Below, in pieces: positions 30,709-40,401 of a stretch of 64,000 nucleotides of DNA. This stretch comes from Vibrio sp. NTOU-M3 (GTDB lineage: Bacteria; Pseudomonadota; Gammaproteobacteria; Enterobacterales; Vibrionaceae). The notes under the pieces were generated by a model that was given only the letters and a program-made list of their open reading frames with translations, was not told the DNA's origin and did not search any database. The stretch covers positions 2,728,001-2,792,000 of the forward strand of contig NZ_CP162100.1 of NCBI RefSeq assembly GCF_040869035.1, written 5' to 3'. The position numbers and the translations under genes were made by a program. Each line of letters begins with the position of its first letter. The stretch's first letter is position 1.

Positions 30709-30734
30709 TAAAAAAGCCGCTCATTTGAGCGGCT
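30709..30734 (-). terminator. Terminator of tsaD
   Basis: Minus-strand stem AGCCGCTCA/TGAGCGGCT with a 2-nt apex, followed by six T; 19 bp after the tsaD stop. Confidence 0.9.
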
Positions 30735-30752
30735 GATTCTATAATTCAATTT

Positions 30753-31769
30753 TTACGCTATAGGGTCTAGCTGATCAATTGGCCAGCGTGGGGTTGCTTG
30801 AACTGATAGGTCTGCTAGCTCACCATTTTTCAGGCGTTGCATCCCCGCATAAGCGATCATTGCACCATTATCGGTACAAAATTCTGTGCGTGGGTAATAA
30901 ACTTCGCCACCAATCTTTTTGGCGAGCTGTTCTAGATCAGCACGTAGACGTCGGTTAGCACTTACACCACCGGCAATCACAATACGTTTAAAACCCGTTT
31001 GCTCTAACGCACGCTTGCATTTAATTGCTAATGTGGCACAAACAGCTTCTTCAAAAGCATAAGCGATATCGGCACGAGTTTGTTCATCATCACCATTTGC
31101 CGCAATGGTATTAGCAGTAAAAGTTTTTAAACCAGAAAAGCTCATATCAAGCCCTGGACGATCCGTCATTGGACGCGGGAATTTAAAACGTCCAGGCGTT
31201 CCTTTTTCAGCGAGTTTAGAAAGCATAGGACCACCGGGATAATCCAACCCCATCAGCTTAGCTGTTTTATCAAACGCTTCACCCGCAGCATCATCAATGG
31301 ATTCACCAAGGATTTTATATTCGCCAACCCCTTTCACTTCCACCATCATCGAATGGCCACCTGAAACCAAAACCGCAACAAATGGGAATGGTGGTGGGTT
31401 ATCTTCTAACATCGGCGCAAGCAGGTGCCCTTCCATATGATGAACGGCGACGGCAGGTACGTTCCATGCGTAAGCAAGACTGCGACCAATAGTGGCACCA
31501 ACTAATAACGCTCCAACAAGACCAGGACCTGCTGTATAAGCCACACCATCAATATCTTGTGGCGTCAACTGGGCCTCAGCCATCGCCGCTTTGATCAGCG
31601 GAATGGTTTTCTTCACATGATCACGAGAGGCCAGCTCTGGCACGACACCACCGTAGTCTGCATGCAACTTCACCTGACTGTATAACTTATGAGAAAGTAG
31701 CCCCTTCTCATCGTCATAGATGGCAATGCCTGTTTCATCACAAGAAGTTTCAATACCGATAATACGCAT
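30753..31769 (-). CDS. tsaD: TsaD, tRNA N6-threonylcarbamoyladenosine transferase
   Basis: Catalytic subunit of the TsaBDE complex that puts threonylcarbamoyl on A37 of ANN-decoding tRNAs. 338 aa (E. coli 337). Actin-like ATPase fold; metal ligands H111 and H115 in HMEGH, phosphate loops [13 protein letters not shown] and [12 protein letters not shown], and [13 protein letters not shown] near the end. Divergent from rpsU, as in E. coli. Confidence 0.98.
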   Translation of the reverse strand: MRIIGIETSCDETGIAIYDDEKGLLSHKLYSQVKLHADYGGVVPELASRDHVKKTIPLIKAAMAEAQLTPQDIDGVAYTAGPGLVGALLVGATIGRSLAYAWNVPAVAVHHMEGHLLAPMLEDNPPPFPFVAVLVSGGHSMMVEVKGVGEYKILGESIDDAAGEAFDKTAKLMGLDYPGGPMLSKLAEKGTPGRFKFPRPMTDRPGLDMSFSGLKTFTANTIAANGDDEQTRADIAYAFEEAVCATLAIKCKRALEQTGFKRIVIAGGVSANRRLRADLEQLAKKIGGEVYYPRTEFCTDNGAMIAYAGMQRLKNGELADLSVQATPRWPIDQLDPIA

Positions 31770-32023
31770 GCTTTACCCTGAGTGGTTCTGTCCTGTCTTT
31801 TAAATTGGGCGCAATCTTACCCCGAGTTCGCCTTGCAAACAAATCATGTTCAAACTGGCGAGTAAAAGTTACTCGGGTATATAATCGACAAAAGGCTTTA
31901 CAAAGCCATTGTGATCGGATTAAAATTCCGCACCATTTTTGATCAAGCTGATTATAGACCGAGCACTAGAGCTTGGGACTTAGAAATCAGCGTTAACGAA
32001 TTAACCCCTGAGGTGAAAGGCAT

Positions 32024-32239
32024 ATGCCAGTAGTTAAAGTACGTGAAAACGAACCGTTCGACGTTGCACTACGTCGTTTCAAGCGCTCTTGCGAAAAAGC
32101 AGGTATCCTTTCTGAAGTGCGTCGTCGTGAGCACTACGAAAAACCAACTACAGTTCGCAAACGCGCTAAAGCAGCAGCTCAAAAGCGTCACGCTAAGAAG
32201 CTAGCTCGCGAAAACGCTCGTCGCGTTCGCCTGTACTAA
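32024..32239 (+). CDS. rpsU: 30S ribosomal protein S21
   Basis: Basic 71-aa small-subunit protein, starting [20 protein letters not shown], with the Arg/Lys-rich C terminus. Ribosome-binding site GAGGTGAAAGG upstream. First gene of the macromolecular synthesis operon rpsU-(yqeY)-dnaG-rpoD. The 254 bp upstream (31770-32023), shared with divergent tsaD, must hold the main promoters; a TATAAT occurs at 31880 but its -35 partner is unclear. Confidence 0.98.
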
Positions 32240-32265
32240 TAACTAAGTCCTAAAGGATTATAGTT

Positions 32266-32709
32266 ATGGCTCTTATTGATACGCTCAAAGAAGAGCAAAA
32301 ATTAGCGATGAAAGCCAAGGACAAAACGCGCCTTGGCACTATTCGTTTAGCCCTTTCGGCAATTAAGCAACGTGAAGTTGATGAGCAGATCACTCTGACT
32401 GATGACGACATTCTTGCTGTGCTGACCAAAATGGTTAAACAACGTCGCGACTCTGTCGCTCAATTTGAAGCTGCAAATCGTCAAGATTTAGCAGATGCTG
32501 AGCAAGCTGAAATCGCTGTACTTGAGGACTTTATGCCTCAACCGCTGACTGACGATGAAGTTGCTGCATTGATTGAAAATGCAATTACTGAATCTGGCGC
32601 GGCTGGCATGCAAGACATGGGTAAAGTGATGGGTGTGCTTAAGCCTCAGATTCAAGGGCGTGCAGATATGGGTAAAGTAAGTGGTTTAGTTCGCGCTAAA
32701 CTGGCTTAA
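32266..32709 (+). CDS. yqeY: YqeY/GatB-related protein
   Basis: Cytosolic helical protein of 147 aa in the YqeY family, which resembles the tail domain of the GatB amidotransferase subunit. Typical sequence MALIDTLKEEQKLAMKAKDK, RLALSAIKQREVDE and GKVMGVLKPQIQGRADMGKV. Its function is not established. It is regularly found between rpsU and dnaG in vibrios and other bacteria. Closed by a terminator-like hairpin. Confidence 0.93.
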   Translation: MALIDTLKEEQKLAMKAKDKTRLGTIRLALSAIKQREVDEQITLTDDDILAVLTKMVKQRRDSVAQFEAANRQDLADAEQAEIAVLEDFMPQPLTDDEVAALIENAITESGAAGMQDMGKVMGVLKPQIQGRADMGKVSGLVRAKLA

Positions 32710-32727
32710 ACTCCCAACCTTATTACA

Positions 32728-32766
32728 ACAAGCCGTGCTATCCTTCGGAATGCACGGCTTGTTTGT
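32728..32766 (+). terminator. Internal terminator between yqeY and dnaG
   Basis: Eleven-base stem ACAAGCCGTGC/GCACGGCTTGT around a 13-nt loop, with GTTTGT behind. It corresponds in place to the internal terminator between rpsU and dnaG that keeps primase low in E. coli. T-run is short, so partial termination is likely. Confidence 0.75.
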
Positions 32767-32808
32767 ATCTACCTTTTTGTTTCAGTTAGTACATTTTTCT
32801 AAGGTTTT

Positions 32809-34557
32809 ATGGCAGGACACATCCCTCGCAGTTTCATTGATGACCTCCTCGCTCGGCTTGATATCGTCGATATTATTGACGCACGCGTAAAACTTAAGAA
32901 AAAAGGTAAAAACTACAGCGCCTGTTGCCCTTTCCATAACGAAAAAACGCCTTCCTTTAGCGTGAGCCAAGAGAAACAGTTCTATCACTGTTTTGGTTGC
33001 GGTGCTCATGGTAATGCCATTGATTTTATGATCGAGTTTGAGCGCTTGGAATTTGTGGAAGCGATCGAAGAGCTCGCGTCTTTATTAGGCTTAGACGTAC
33101 CACGAGAACAGCGAAGTGGCGGCAGTGGCAATTTTAACAATCAACCACGAGCCAATACCGAACAAAAACGCAATCTATACGATTTAATGGGCAGTATTGC
33201 GCAGTTTTATCGTAACCAACTCAAGTTAGCCAACAGCAAGGTTGCTATTGATTACCTCAAAGATCGTGGGCTTTCTGGGGAAATTGTGCAGAAATTTGGC
33301 ATTGGTTATGTTGCCGATGAGTGGGACTTAGTCCGGAAAAACTTTGGTCAACAAAAACAAACACAGGACATGTTAGTCTCAGGTGGTATGTTGATCGAAA
33401 ATGATAAAGGTAACCGCTACGATCGTTTTCGTGGACGAGTCATGTTTCCAATACGCGACCGACGCGGCCGAGTCATTGGCTTTGGTGGTCGAGTGCTTGG
33501 TGATGGCACCCCAAAATACCTAAACTCACCGGAAACTCCTATCTTCCATAAGGGCAAAGAGCTATATGGCCTTTATGAAGTCCTGCAGGCTTATCGTGAG
33601 CCGCCACAGATCTTAGTCACTGAAGGCTATATGGACGTTGTCGCCCTTGCGCAATATGGTATCGACTATTCAGTCGCATCACTTGGCACATCAACCACGG
33701 GCGATCATCTACAACTTCTATTTAGGCAAACGAATACCGTCGTTTGTTGTTACGATGGCGACCGTGCAGGTAAAGAAGCCGCCTGGCGTGCTTTGGAAAA
33801 TGCCCTTGGCTACCTAAAAAGCGGCAACATATTAAAGTTTTTATTTTTGCCAGATGGTGAAGACCCAGATAGTTACGTTCGTAAGCATGGTAAAGAAGCG
33901 TTTGAAGATAAAGTTAAAAATGCTGAACCACTATCTAAATACCTGTTCTCGACCTTGCTTTCTCAAGTGGATGTTGGCAACTACGAAGGTAAAGCAGCAT
34001 TGCAAGCAATGGCGCTACCACTCATTCACAAAGTCCCTGATGAATCATTGCAAGATCAGCTGCTTAGGGTTTTAGAACAGAAAACTGGCATCTATAAAAA
34101 ACCTGCTTTACCCACAGAATCAAAACAGCGACCTCAACCGCATAAAGAGATCAAACGCACACCAATGCGTGAAGTAATCGCTTTGCTTATTCAGAATCCG
34201 AGCTATGCTCAAATGGTACCGGACCTCTCAAGTGTGAGGGAGTTAACAGTGCCTGGATTAAGTTTATTTGTTGAGGTGCTTGAATATTGTCAACAGCACC
34301 CCAATATAAACACCGGCCAGTTACTAGAAAACTGGCGCAACAGAAGCAATGAAGCCCTTCTGTCTCGTCTCGCTGGATGGGAGATCCCACTCGATGACGA
34401 CAATGAACAAGACATCTTTTTAGATTCATTGGACAAAATACTTGCCCAATGCGTCGAGAAACAAATTGAGAACCTGCAGGCCAAAGAAAGAAGCGTCGGT
34501 TTATCAACCGATGAAAAGAGGGAGCTACTAGCATTAATGTTAGATTTGAAAGCGTAA
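32809..34557 (+). CDS. dnaG: DNA primase
   Basis: Makes RNA primers at the replication fork with DnaB. 582 aa (E. coli 581). Zinc ligands C40, H43, C61, C64; RNA-polymerase core with DRFRGRVMFPIRDRRGRVIG, TOPRIM motifs VTEGYMDVVAL and YDGDRAGKEAAW; C-terminal helicase-binding domain from about 440. Middle gene of the operon, behind the internal terminator. Confidence 0.98.
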   Translation: MAGHIPRSFIDDLLARLDIVDIIDARVKLKKKGKNYSACCPFHNEKTPSFSVSQEKQFYHCFGCGAHGNAIDFMIEFERLEFVEAIEELASLLGLDVPREQRSGGSGNFNNQPRANTEQKRNLYDLMGSIAQFYRNQLKLANSKVAIDYLKDRGLSGEIVQKFGIGYVADEWDLVRKNFGQQKQTQDMLVSGGMLIENDKGNRYDRFRGRVMFPIRDRRGRVIGFGGRVLGDGTPKYLNSPETPIFHKGKELYGLYEVLQAYREPPQILVTEGYMDVVALAQYGIDYSVASLGTSTTGDHLQLLFRQTNTVVCCYDGDRAGKEAAWRALENALGYLKSGNILKFLFLPDGEDPDSYVRKHGKEAFEDKVKNAEPLSKYLFSTLLSQVDVGNYEGKAALQAMALPLIHKVPDESLQDQLLRVLEQKTGIYKKPALPTESKQRPQPHKEIKRTPMREVIALLIQNPSYAQMVPDLSSVRELTVPGLSLFVEVLEYCQQHPNINTGQLLENWRNRSNEALLSRLAGWEIPLDDDNEQDIFLDSLDKILAQCVEKQIENLQAKERSVGLSTDEKRELLALMLDLKA

Positions 34558-34655
34558 CCCTGATTGAATAGTCAGCAACCAATTAATTTGTTACTATGTG
34601 TGGTTTGCAACTCGCATACTAATTCCTTCACCAGATACTAAGTTGGATACCGTCT

Positions 34656-36515
34656 ATGGATCAAAATCCGCAGTCACAGCTAAAAACTCTTGTCATTAAA
34701 GGCAAAGAACAAGGCTATCTGACCTATGCCGAAGTAAACGACCACCTGCCAGCAGAAATCGTAGATTCCGAGCAGGTCGAAGATATCATTCAGATGATCA
34801 ACGATATGGGTATTCGTGTAGTAGAAACTGCACCGGATGCTGATGATCTAGCCCTGAACGATGACGATACAATTACCGATGAAGATGCCGCAGAAGCCGC
34901 TGCAGCCGCACTTTCAAGTGTAGAGAGTGAAATCGGCCGCACTACTGACCCAGTTCGCATGTATATGCGTGAAATGGGTACTGTAGAACTATTAACCCGT
35001 GAAGGCGAAATTGATATTGCTAAGCGTATTGAAGATGGTATTAACCAAGTTCAAAACGCTGTCGCGGAATACCCAGGTACGATTCCTTACATTCTTGAAC
35101 AGTTTGATAAAGTTCAAGCTGAAGAGCTTCGTCTAACCGACTTGATCACTGGTTTTGTTGACCCTGATGCAGAAGAAACAACTGCACCAACGGCAACGCA
35201 TATCGGCTCAGAGTTAGCTGAGTCTGAACTTGCTGATGAAGATGAAGAAGACGCAGATAAAGAAGATGATGACTCAGACGATAGCGAAGAGGAAGAAGAT
35301 ACAGGCATCGACCCTGAGCTAGCACTGGAAAAATTCACCGACTTACGTAATGGTTTCCAAAACTACCAGCTTGCGCTTAACGAGCATGGCCGTGAAAGTG
35401 CGAAAGCATCAGCTGCACAAGATCAGGTGCTGGAAGTCTTCAAAGAATTCCGTTTAACACCAAAGCAGTTTGACTACTTGGTTAATGAACTACGTACTTC
35501 CATGGAACGCGTTCGCACGCAAGAACGTTTGATCATGAAAGCTTCCGTTGAATACGGAAAAATGCCGAAGAAATCTTTCATCGCTCTCTTTACAGGCAAT
35601 GAGTCTTCAGAGGCATGGTTAGACGAAATCTTAGCGTCTGATAAGCCTTATGCAGATAAAATCCGCGCAAGCCAAGATGATATCCGTCGTTCAATTGCTA
35701 AGTTAAAAGCGATTGAAGAAGAAACTTCTCTAACCGTTCAAAGTATCAAAGACATCAGCCGTCGCATGTCTATCGGTGAAGCGAAAGCACGCCGAGCGAA
35801 GAAAGAGATGGTTGAAGCGAACTTGCGTCTGGTTATCTCTATCGCGAAGAAATACACCAACCGTGGCCTACAATTCTTGGATCTTATCCAAGAAGGTAAC
35901 ATCGGTCTGATGAAAGCCGTAGATAAGTTCGAATACCGCCGTGGTTACAAGTTCTCTACTTATGCGACATGGTGGATCCGTCAGGCGATCACTCGTTCAA
36001 TTGCTGACCAAGCGCGTACGATTCGTATCCCTGTTCACATGATTGAAACCATCAACAAATTGAATCGTATCTCTCGTCAGATGCTTCAAGAGATGGGTCG
36101 TGAACCGCTACCGGAAGAGTTGGCTGAGCGCATGCAAATGCCAGAAGACAAAATCCGTAAAGTGCTGAAAATCGCGAAAGAGCCAATCTCAATGGAAACA
36201 CCAATCGGTGATGACGAAGATTCGCATCTAGGTGATTTTATTGAAGATACAACGCTTGAGCTACCACTTGACTCTGCAACATCAACGAGCCTAAAAGGCG
36301 CAACACGTGATGTACTTGCAGGCTTAACACCTCGTGAAGCAAAAGTACTTCGCATGCGTTTTGGTATCGACATGAATACCGACCACACGCTAGAAGAAGT
36401 GGGTAAACAGTTTGATGTAACGCGTGAACGTATCCGTCAGATTGAAGCGAAAGCACTACGTAAACTACGTCATCCAAGTCGCTCAGAAACACTACGCAGC
36501 TTCCTTGATGAGTAA
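34656..36515 (+). CDS. rpoD: RNA polymerase sigma-70 factor RpoD
   Basis: Primary sigma factor, 619 aa (E. coli 613). Region 1.1 (1-80), region 1.2, a non-conserved region with a strongly acidic stretch (about 190-218), region 2 with the -10 reading sequence [17 protein letters not shown], region 3, and region 4 with [20 protein letters not shown] for the -35. Last gene of the macromolecular synthesis operon. Confidence 0.99.
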   Translation: MDQNPQSQLKTLVIKGKEQGYLTYAEVNDHLPAEIVDSEQVEDIIQMINDMGIRVVETAPDADDLALNDDDTITDEDAAEAAAAALSSVESEIGRTTDPVRMYMREMGTVELLTREGEIDIAKRIEDGINQVQNAVAEYPGTIPYILEQFDKVQAEELRLTDLITGFVDPDAEETTAPTATHIGSELAESELADEDEEDADKEDDDSDDSEEEEDTGIDPELALEKFTDLRNGFQNYQLALNEHGRESAKASAAQDQVLEVFKEFRLTPKQFDYLVNELRTSMERVRTQERLIMKASVEYGKMPKKSFIALFTGNESSEAWLDEILASDKPYADKIRASQDDIRRSIAKLKAIEEETSLTVQSIKDISRRMSIGEAKARRAKKEMVEANLRLVISIAKKYTNRGLQFLDLIQEGNIGLMKAVDKFEYRRGYKFSTYATWWIRQAITRSIADQARTIRIPVHMIETINKLNRISRQMLQEMGREPLPEELAERMQMPEDKIRKVLKIAKEPISMETPIGDDEDSHLGDFIEDTTLELPLDSATSTSLKGATRDVLAGLTPREAKVLRMRFGIDMNTDHTLEEVGKQFDVTRERIRQIEAKALRKLRHPSRSETLRSFLDE

Positions 36516-36532
36516 ACCATGCGATAAATAAT

Positions 36533-36562
36533 AAAAAGGTGAGCAAAAGCTCACCTTTTTTG
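36533..36562 (+). terminator. Terminator of rpoD
   Basis: Stem AAAGGTGAGC/GCTCACCTTT with loop AAAA and T-run, 17 bp after the rpoD stop. Confidence 0.93.
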
Positions 36563-36616
36563 TATCTCTATGGTTTAAGTGGATAAAAACTAAGCGTAAT
36601 TACCCCCTATAGTGGC

Positions 36617-36645
36617 TAGACAGCACCAAGGGCTTCCCCTATAAT
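36617..36645 (+). promoter_or_regulatory. Promoter of tRNA-Ile2
   Basis: -35 TAGACA (36617-36622), 17-bp spacer, perfect -10 TATAAT (36640-36645), then a C-rich discriminator; 14 bp before the mature tRNA 5' end. A good stable-RNA promoter. Confidence 0.85.
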
Positions 36646-36659
36646 CTTCACCCTACGTT

Positions 36660-36735
36660 GGCCCCTTAGCTCAGTGGTTAGAGCAGTCGACTCATAATCG
36701 ATTGGTCCGCAGTTCAAGTCTGCGAGGGGCCACCA
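36660..36735 (+). tRNA. ileX: tRNA with CAU anticodon, tRNA-Ile2 type
   Basis: 76-nt tRNA with encoded CCA. Acceptor GGCCCCT pairs with AGGGGCC, D-loop TAGCTCAGTGGTTAGAGCA, anticodon loop CTCATAA with CAU, T arm GTTCAAGTC. The sequence closely matches E. coli ileX/ileY, whose C34 is changed to lysidine so that it reads AUA; it is often annotated wrongly as tRNA-Met. The place after rpoD is the same as for E. coli ileX. In pandemic V. cholerae the tRNA here is the attachment site of island VSP-II; I see no integrase or 3'-end repeat here. Confidence 0.92.
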
Positions 36736-36774
36736 CTTCTCTTCGCACACTCCTTGTGCTATTGCTTCCCCAAT

Positions 36775-38787
36775 TTATTCAACTAAAGCAGACTTAACAC
36801 AGTTACGTCCACTGTCTTTTGCTAAATAAAGCAGTTTATCCGCCTCATGGCAGAACACTTCAAAATCGACGTTGATATCATCTGTTGTTACTACACCGAA
36901 GCTTGAAGTAACTTGTACCCTCTCACCCTCTTCGGTAATGAAGTCATAACATGCCACTTCTTTACGCAGCTTCTCCGCCACTTTAACGGCATCATCAAGG
37001 TCTGTTTTTGGTAAAACAACAACAAACTCTTCACCGCCTAGGCGCGCGACAATATCACTATGACGCACTGATGATTCAAGCACTTTAGCCACACCAGTTA
37101 ACACCGCATCTCCAAACGTATGGCCATATGTGTCATTCACTAACTTAAAGCGATCAACGTCTGTAATGATAAGAGAGACTGGACCGCTGTCTGGTTTTTT
37201 CACCATCACTTTGTGCTTATCAAACTTCTTCTCAAGCCATGCATTTAGCTTTTGTTTCTGCAATTGTAGTGTATGCACCACTTTACCTTGCAGATGCTCT
37301 TCTTCTGTTTCTTTTGATAAAACCGGGCTTTGAGCAAACCATTCCTCTAAATAGCGGCGATTAAACAACCCCGTCAGCATGTCGGTCTTTGCAAGACGTC
37401 TCATGCGAATACGAGAGCGATTCACCGCCAAGAAAACAATCACAAGAACCAGCAACACCGCTGCCAGTACCAACACGATCTCACCGAGCAAATAGAAGTT
37501 GCGGCGATTGTTTTCCAGCTCCATTTTCTGCAACACGTTGTTCCAGTTCAGCTCTTGGTTTTCAAACTCTAATCGTTCGAGATCAAACAAAATTTGCTGT
37601 TTCTCTAGGTTCTCTTGCTGACGCTCTGTATCAACCTGTAGGTATTTTTGATGGTATTGCGTGTAGGTTTGATAAGCTAATTTATAATCACCAAGCCCAG
37701 CATACGCCTCAGCTGCAATTTTGATCAGATCGACTTGTTGTTGCTCTAGGTGTTTTGAGGTATACAACTTGTCTAAGGTTGGGCTTAACATTTCTGACAA
37801 TTGCTGGAATTGATTTTGCTGCAACAGGTACTGGGCCTGAATCAGTTTAAACGTCGCGAGGTACATTGGAGATGTTTCACGATACTGAAGGTTTTTAGCA
37901 CGCTGCAAATGGCGCTGCATATTGGTGCTGTCTTCAGCCGCGCGATATAAACAGGCCAGCTCTAAATTGATACGAAAACGGAAACGCCCATCGCCTATTA
38001 CTTGGGCTAGCTGTAATGCTTTTTTATAAGAAGAGATCGCTTCAGAAGGGCGTCCTTGTTCTTTATGCAGCTTGGCAATACTCAACATACTGAGCAACTC
38101 ATTAAACGACATCTTACGTTGTTTAAAGTAAGAGTATGCTTGTGTTAAAACATCTTCTGAGCGTCCAAATCCTTGAATTTCAATCAGGATATCCCCTAAA
38201 CCAAGAGCCGCTCGCTCAATCAGGGCTTTCTCACCACTACTCTCAGCTGCCGTTAAAGAGGACATGTATGCGGCATAGGACTTTTTCAACTCCCCTTGCT
38301 GTTCATAAATACTACCTTTAACTAGCAATATTTCTGACTCAACCTGCTTATTACCACTGTCACGAGACTGATCCAGTAACTTATCCAGTGAGCTCACCGC
38401 CTGATGAAGATCACTACTAGACAGCATCGCCTGTATACTGCGAAGCTTTAACATCAAGTGCTCTTCATCGGATCCTGAAGAAATCCCTAAGCCACGACGT
38501 GCTGCAACAAGGCTGGATTTATCATCACTCAATAAGCCCATGACTGTCGATTTCGCTAAATAATAACGGACGAGTAACTCTTCAGGCTGATTCTGTAGTA
38601 ACGATTCTTCTTCCAATTGCTCGATTTGAGCTTTGGCTTTTTGTGGTAAGGCGTATACCTGTCTCTCTATTCCTTCAAGCGCTCTGAGAAACTTATCCTG
38701 AGACTCAGTTGGTTTTGCATGAACATACATTGCTGTCGACGCGAAAAGCAGCACGCATATCGCCTTAAGTGATCGATGTAGTGACAT
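36775..38787 (-). CDS. TPR-containing membrane diguanylate cyclase
   Basis: 670-aa protein predicted to make cyclic di-GMP. Signal sequence (1-24), a long periplasmic helical region with tetratricopeptide-like repeats (about 90-400), coiled coil (about 395-430), one membrane helix (about 432-455) and a C-terminal GGDEF domain (about 510-670). The active-site motif is GGEEF (near 584), preceded by RHSD, the RxxD product-inhibition site, so it should be active and feedback-controlled. The signal sensed by the TPR part is unknown. Ends 39 bp after the tRNA. Confidence 0.9.
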   Translation of the reverse strand: MSLHRSLKAICVLLFASTAMYVHAKPTESQDKFLRALEGIERQVYALPQKAKAQIEQLEEESLLQNQPEELLVRYYLAKSTVMGLLSDDKSSLVAARRGLGISSGSDEEHLMLKLRSIQAMLSSSDLHQAVSSLDKLLDQSRDSGNKQVESEILLVKGSIYEQQGELKKSYAAYMSSLTAAESSGEKALIERAALGLGDILIEIQGFGRSEDVLTQAYSYFKQRKMSFNELLSMLSIAKLHKEQGRPSEAISSYKKALQLAQVIGDGRFRFRINLELACLYRAAEDSTNMQRHLQRAKNLQYRETSPMYLATFKLIQAQYLLQQNQFQQLSEMLSPTLDKLYTSKHLEQQQVDLIKIAAEAYAGLGDYKLAYQTYTQYHQKYLQVDTERQQENLEKQQILFDLERLEFENQELNWNNVLQKMELENNRRNFYLLGEIVLVLAAVLLVLVIVFLAVNRSRIRMRRLAKTDMLTGLFNRRYLEEWFAQSPVLSKETEEEHLQGKVVHTLQLQKQKLNAWLEKKFDKHKVMVKKPDSGPVSLIITDVDRFKLVNDTYGHTFGDAVLTGVAKVLESSVRHSDIVARLGGEEFVVVLPKTDLDDAVKVAEKLRKEVACYDFITEEGERVQVTSSFGVVTTDDINVDFEVFCHEADKLLYLAKDSGRNCVKSALVE

Positions 38788-39046
38788 AGTGAGCGATCCC
38801 CAAACGAATTAAGGGTGGAGTAATAATTAACTGGTTGAGAAAGTTACCCATGCACAGAATATGATTGCATAGTATATAAATCAGCCAGCAAATTTTGGAG
38901 TCGCATAATAAAACACCAATCAATTAGCGCAAAATCTTACAGTATGAACAACTGCATGATTTTGGGTGCTTCATAAACAATATGGCTTAACGTCTAGCTT
39001 GTGAGATTAATTTTCATTCATTGCATCGGCGCTTTTTTCAATAGTA

Positions 39047-39760
39047 TCAATCTGACAAATAGTAGCTAATTGTGGAGACTACTCGAACTCGTTTTATGTG
39101 GGGCGTATTGCTATCTCGATCCGTGATAGAAAACTGTCCTTGAGATGCGCGTTTGATCTTTCCAAGTGTGCTGTTCGAATCACGGGCAAATTTTTCAGCC
39201 ACTTGGCGGGCATTTTTTGTCGCCTCTTCGATCATTACTGGCTTAACGTCATTGAGTGAAGTAAAGCTATATTCGATTGGGTTGGCATAACGGTCTGAGT
39301 TGAAAACAATCCCCTGCTTCGCCAGTTCTCCAATACTTGCAATCGCGGCTCTAACGATGGAAACATCATGGCTATAAACCGTTACCGTCAAAGAACCAAG
39401 GTAGCGAAACGCAATGGTTGGCTCCCCGCCATATTGTCTGGCCTTTTTATCTAAGATCGCTGGCGCAGAAAAACTCACTTGTGCTTTATCAATCCCTTGT
39501 AGTGCCAAAAAAGCCGCAACGGCATCTCTTTGCGTATCAAGCTCTTTCACCACCTCTGGCATGTCATTTCCCGCGACAGAAAACTCAATAGGCCAAATAA
39601 CCGTATCAGCTGGATATTCGCGCTCGGCCAATCCTTTCACGGTCACGATTCGATCCAAACCTTTATATTGCAAAGCAGCCTGTTTCAATAACAAACCAAG
39701 AGCCGCAAATCCGAGGATCAATGCCAAACCGATAATGGCGGCAGAACGTTGTGAAAACAT
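39047..39760 (-). CDS. SIMPL-domain (DUF541) protein
   Basis: Envelope protein of the SIMPL family (E. coli YggE relatives), 237 aa from ATG 39760, which has GGAG 6 nt upstream; two ATGs and a TTG further upstream are in frame. One N-terminal membrane helix or signal anchor (about 7-24) and a SIMPL domain with TVKGLAEREYPADTVIWPIEF. Family members are linked to oxidative-stress survival or signalling; the function here is not known. Single gene with no close partner. Confidence 0.85.
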   Translation of the reverse strand: MFSQRSAAIIGLALILGFAALGLLLKQAALQYKGLDRIVTVKGLAEREYPADTVIWPIEFSVAGNDMPEVVKELDTQRDAVAAFLALQGIDKAQVSFSAPAILDKKARQYGGEPTIAFRYLGSLTVTVYSHDVSIVRAAIASIGELAKQGIVFNSDRYANPIEYSFTSLNDVKPVMIEEATKNARQVAEKFARDSNSTLGKIKRASQGQFSITDRDSNTPHIKRVRVVSTISYYLSD

Positions 39761-39772
39761 CATCATCTCCAA

Positions 39773-40401
39773 CTGACAGAGGGGGTATTAATAGCAGTGT
39801 ACGTAGAAAGCAGAAAGGTTGAACATTGGCGCTGTCATGATTGCGTCAAGTTAGTAGAAAACATGTTCTGGATAACTAAATGCTGAAACGGGAACCGATA
39901 AGGCTCCCGTTTATTCCAGCTCAGCAAAGCAAAGGTTTATTGACGTTATTATTATTGCGTGTACCCGCACTTACCAACTTAGCAATAAAACACTTGATGC
40001 ACAGCATAAATAGTATGTTTTGTGAGCGATATATTTTTTAGATATATGAAATAATCATTATTACAAAGACAGCTTAGTCGCTTAATTGCAAGCTATGTAA
40101 GGAAAACAAGACTAAGTTGGGGAACTCCGTTCACTATTACCCATAAAAATACTGCCCAACTCAGCACTTCTGTGAGCTCACTTACAGAACGCTTTAATAG
40201 CACAAACTGCTTTATAAAATTGGTAAATTGAACGAAGTGACAGACTTTCACCATATAAAAGATATGAACGACTGTAATCTCCTTTCTAATTAAGTACCTC
40301 TCACTCATAAGTTCTGCCATAAAATAACCTCAAGAGTTGACGGCATGCTCAACGGCTTGCTAGCTATGGCAGCAAACTGACCTAACCAAAGATGAGGGAT
40401 C
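39773..40401. other. 630-bp stretch without a convincing gene
   Basis: AT-rich. Contains a terminator-like hairpin at 39886-39912 (AAACGGGA/TCCCGTTT, with an inner CC/GG pair, then ATT) that is not close to the end of any gene. An open frame at 40093-40320 (minus, 75 codons) has no family resemblance I can name and no ribosome-binding site. The right end carries the dctP ribosome-binding site (GAGG). Confidence 0.6.
39886..39914 (+). terminator. Orphan terminator-like hairpin
   Basis: Stem AAACGGGA/TCCCGTTT around an 11-nt loop, followed by a short T-rich tail on the plus strand. It lies within an intergenic region, 125 bp upstream of the divergent SIMPL gene, so it terminates no annotated gene; it could end a small RNA. 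Confidence 0.45.

Noticed and set aside
35114..35338. Ser-rich open frame antisense to rpoD
   Set aside because: It is the mirror of the acidic region of rpoD and has no independent support.
36660..36735. tRNA-Met
   Set aside because: CAU anticodon, but body and position match the E. coli ileX tRNA that reads AUA after lysidine modification.
40093..40320. 75-codon frame on the minus strand
   Set aside because: No ribosome-binding site, no recognisable family, hydrophobic low-complexity translation; not called as a gene.
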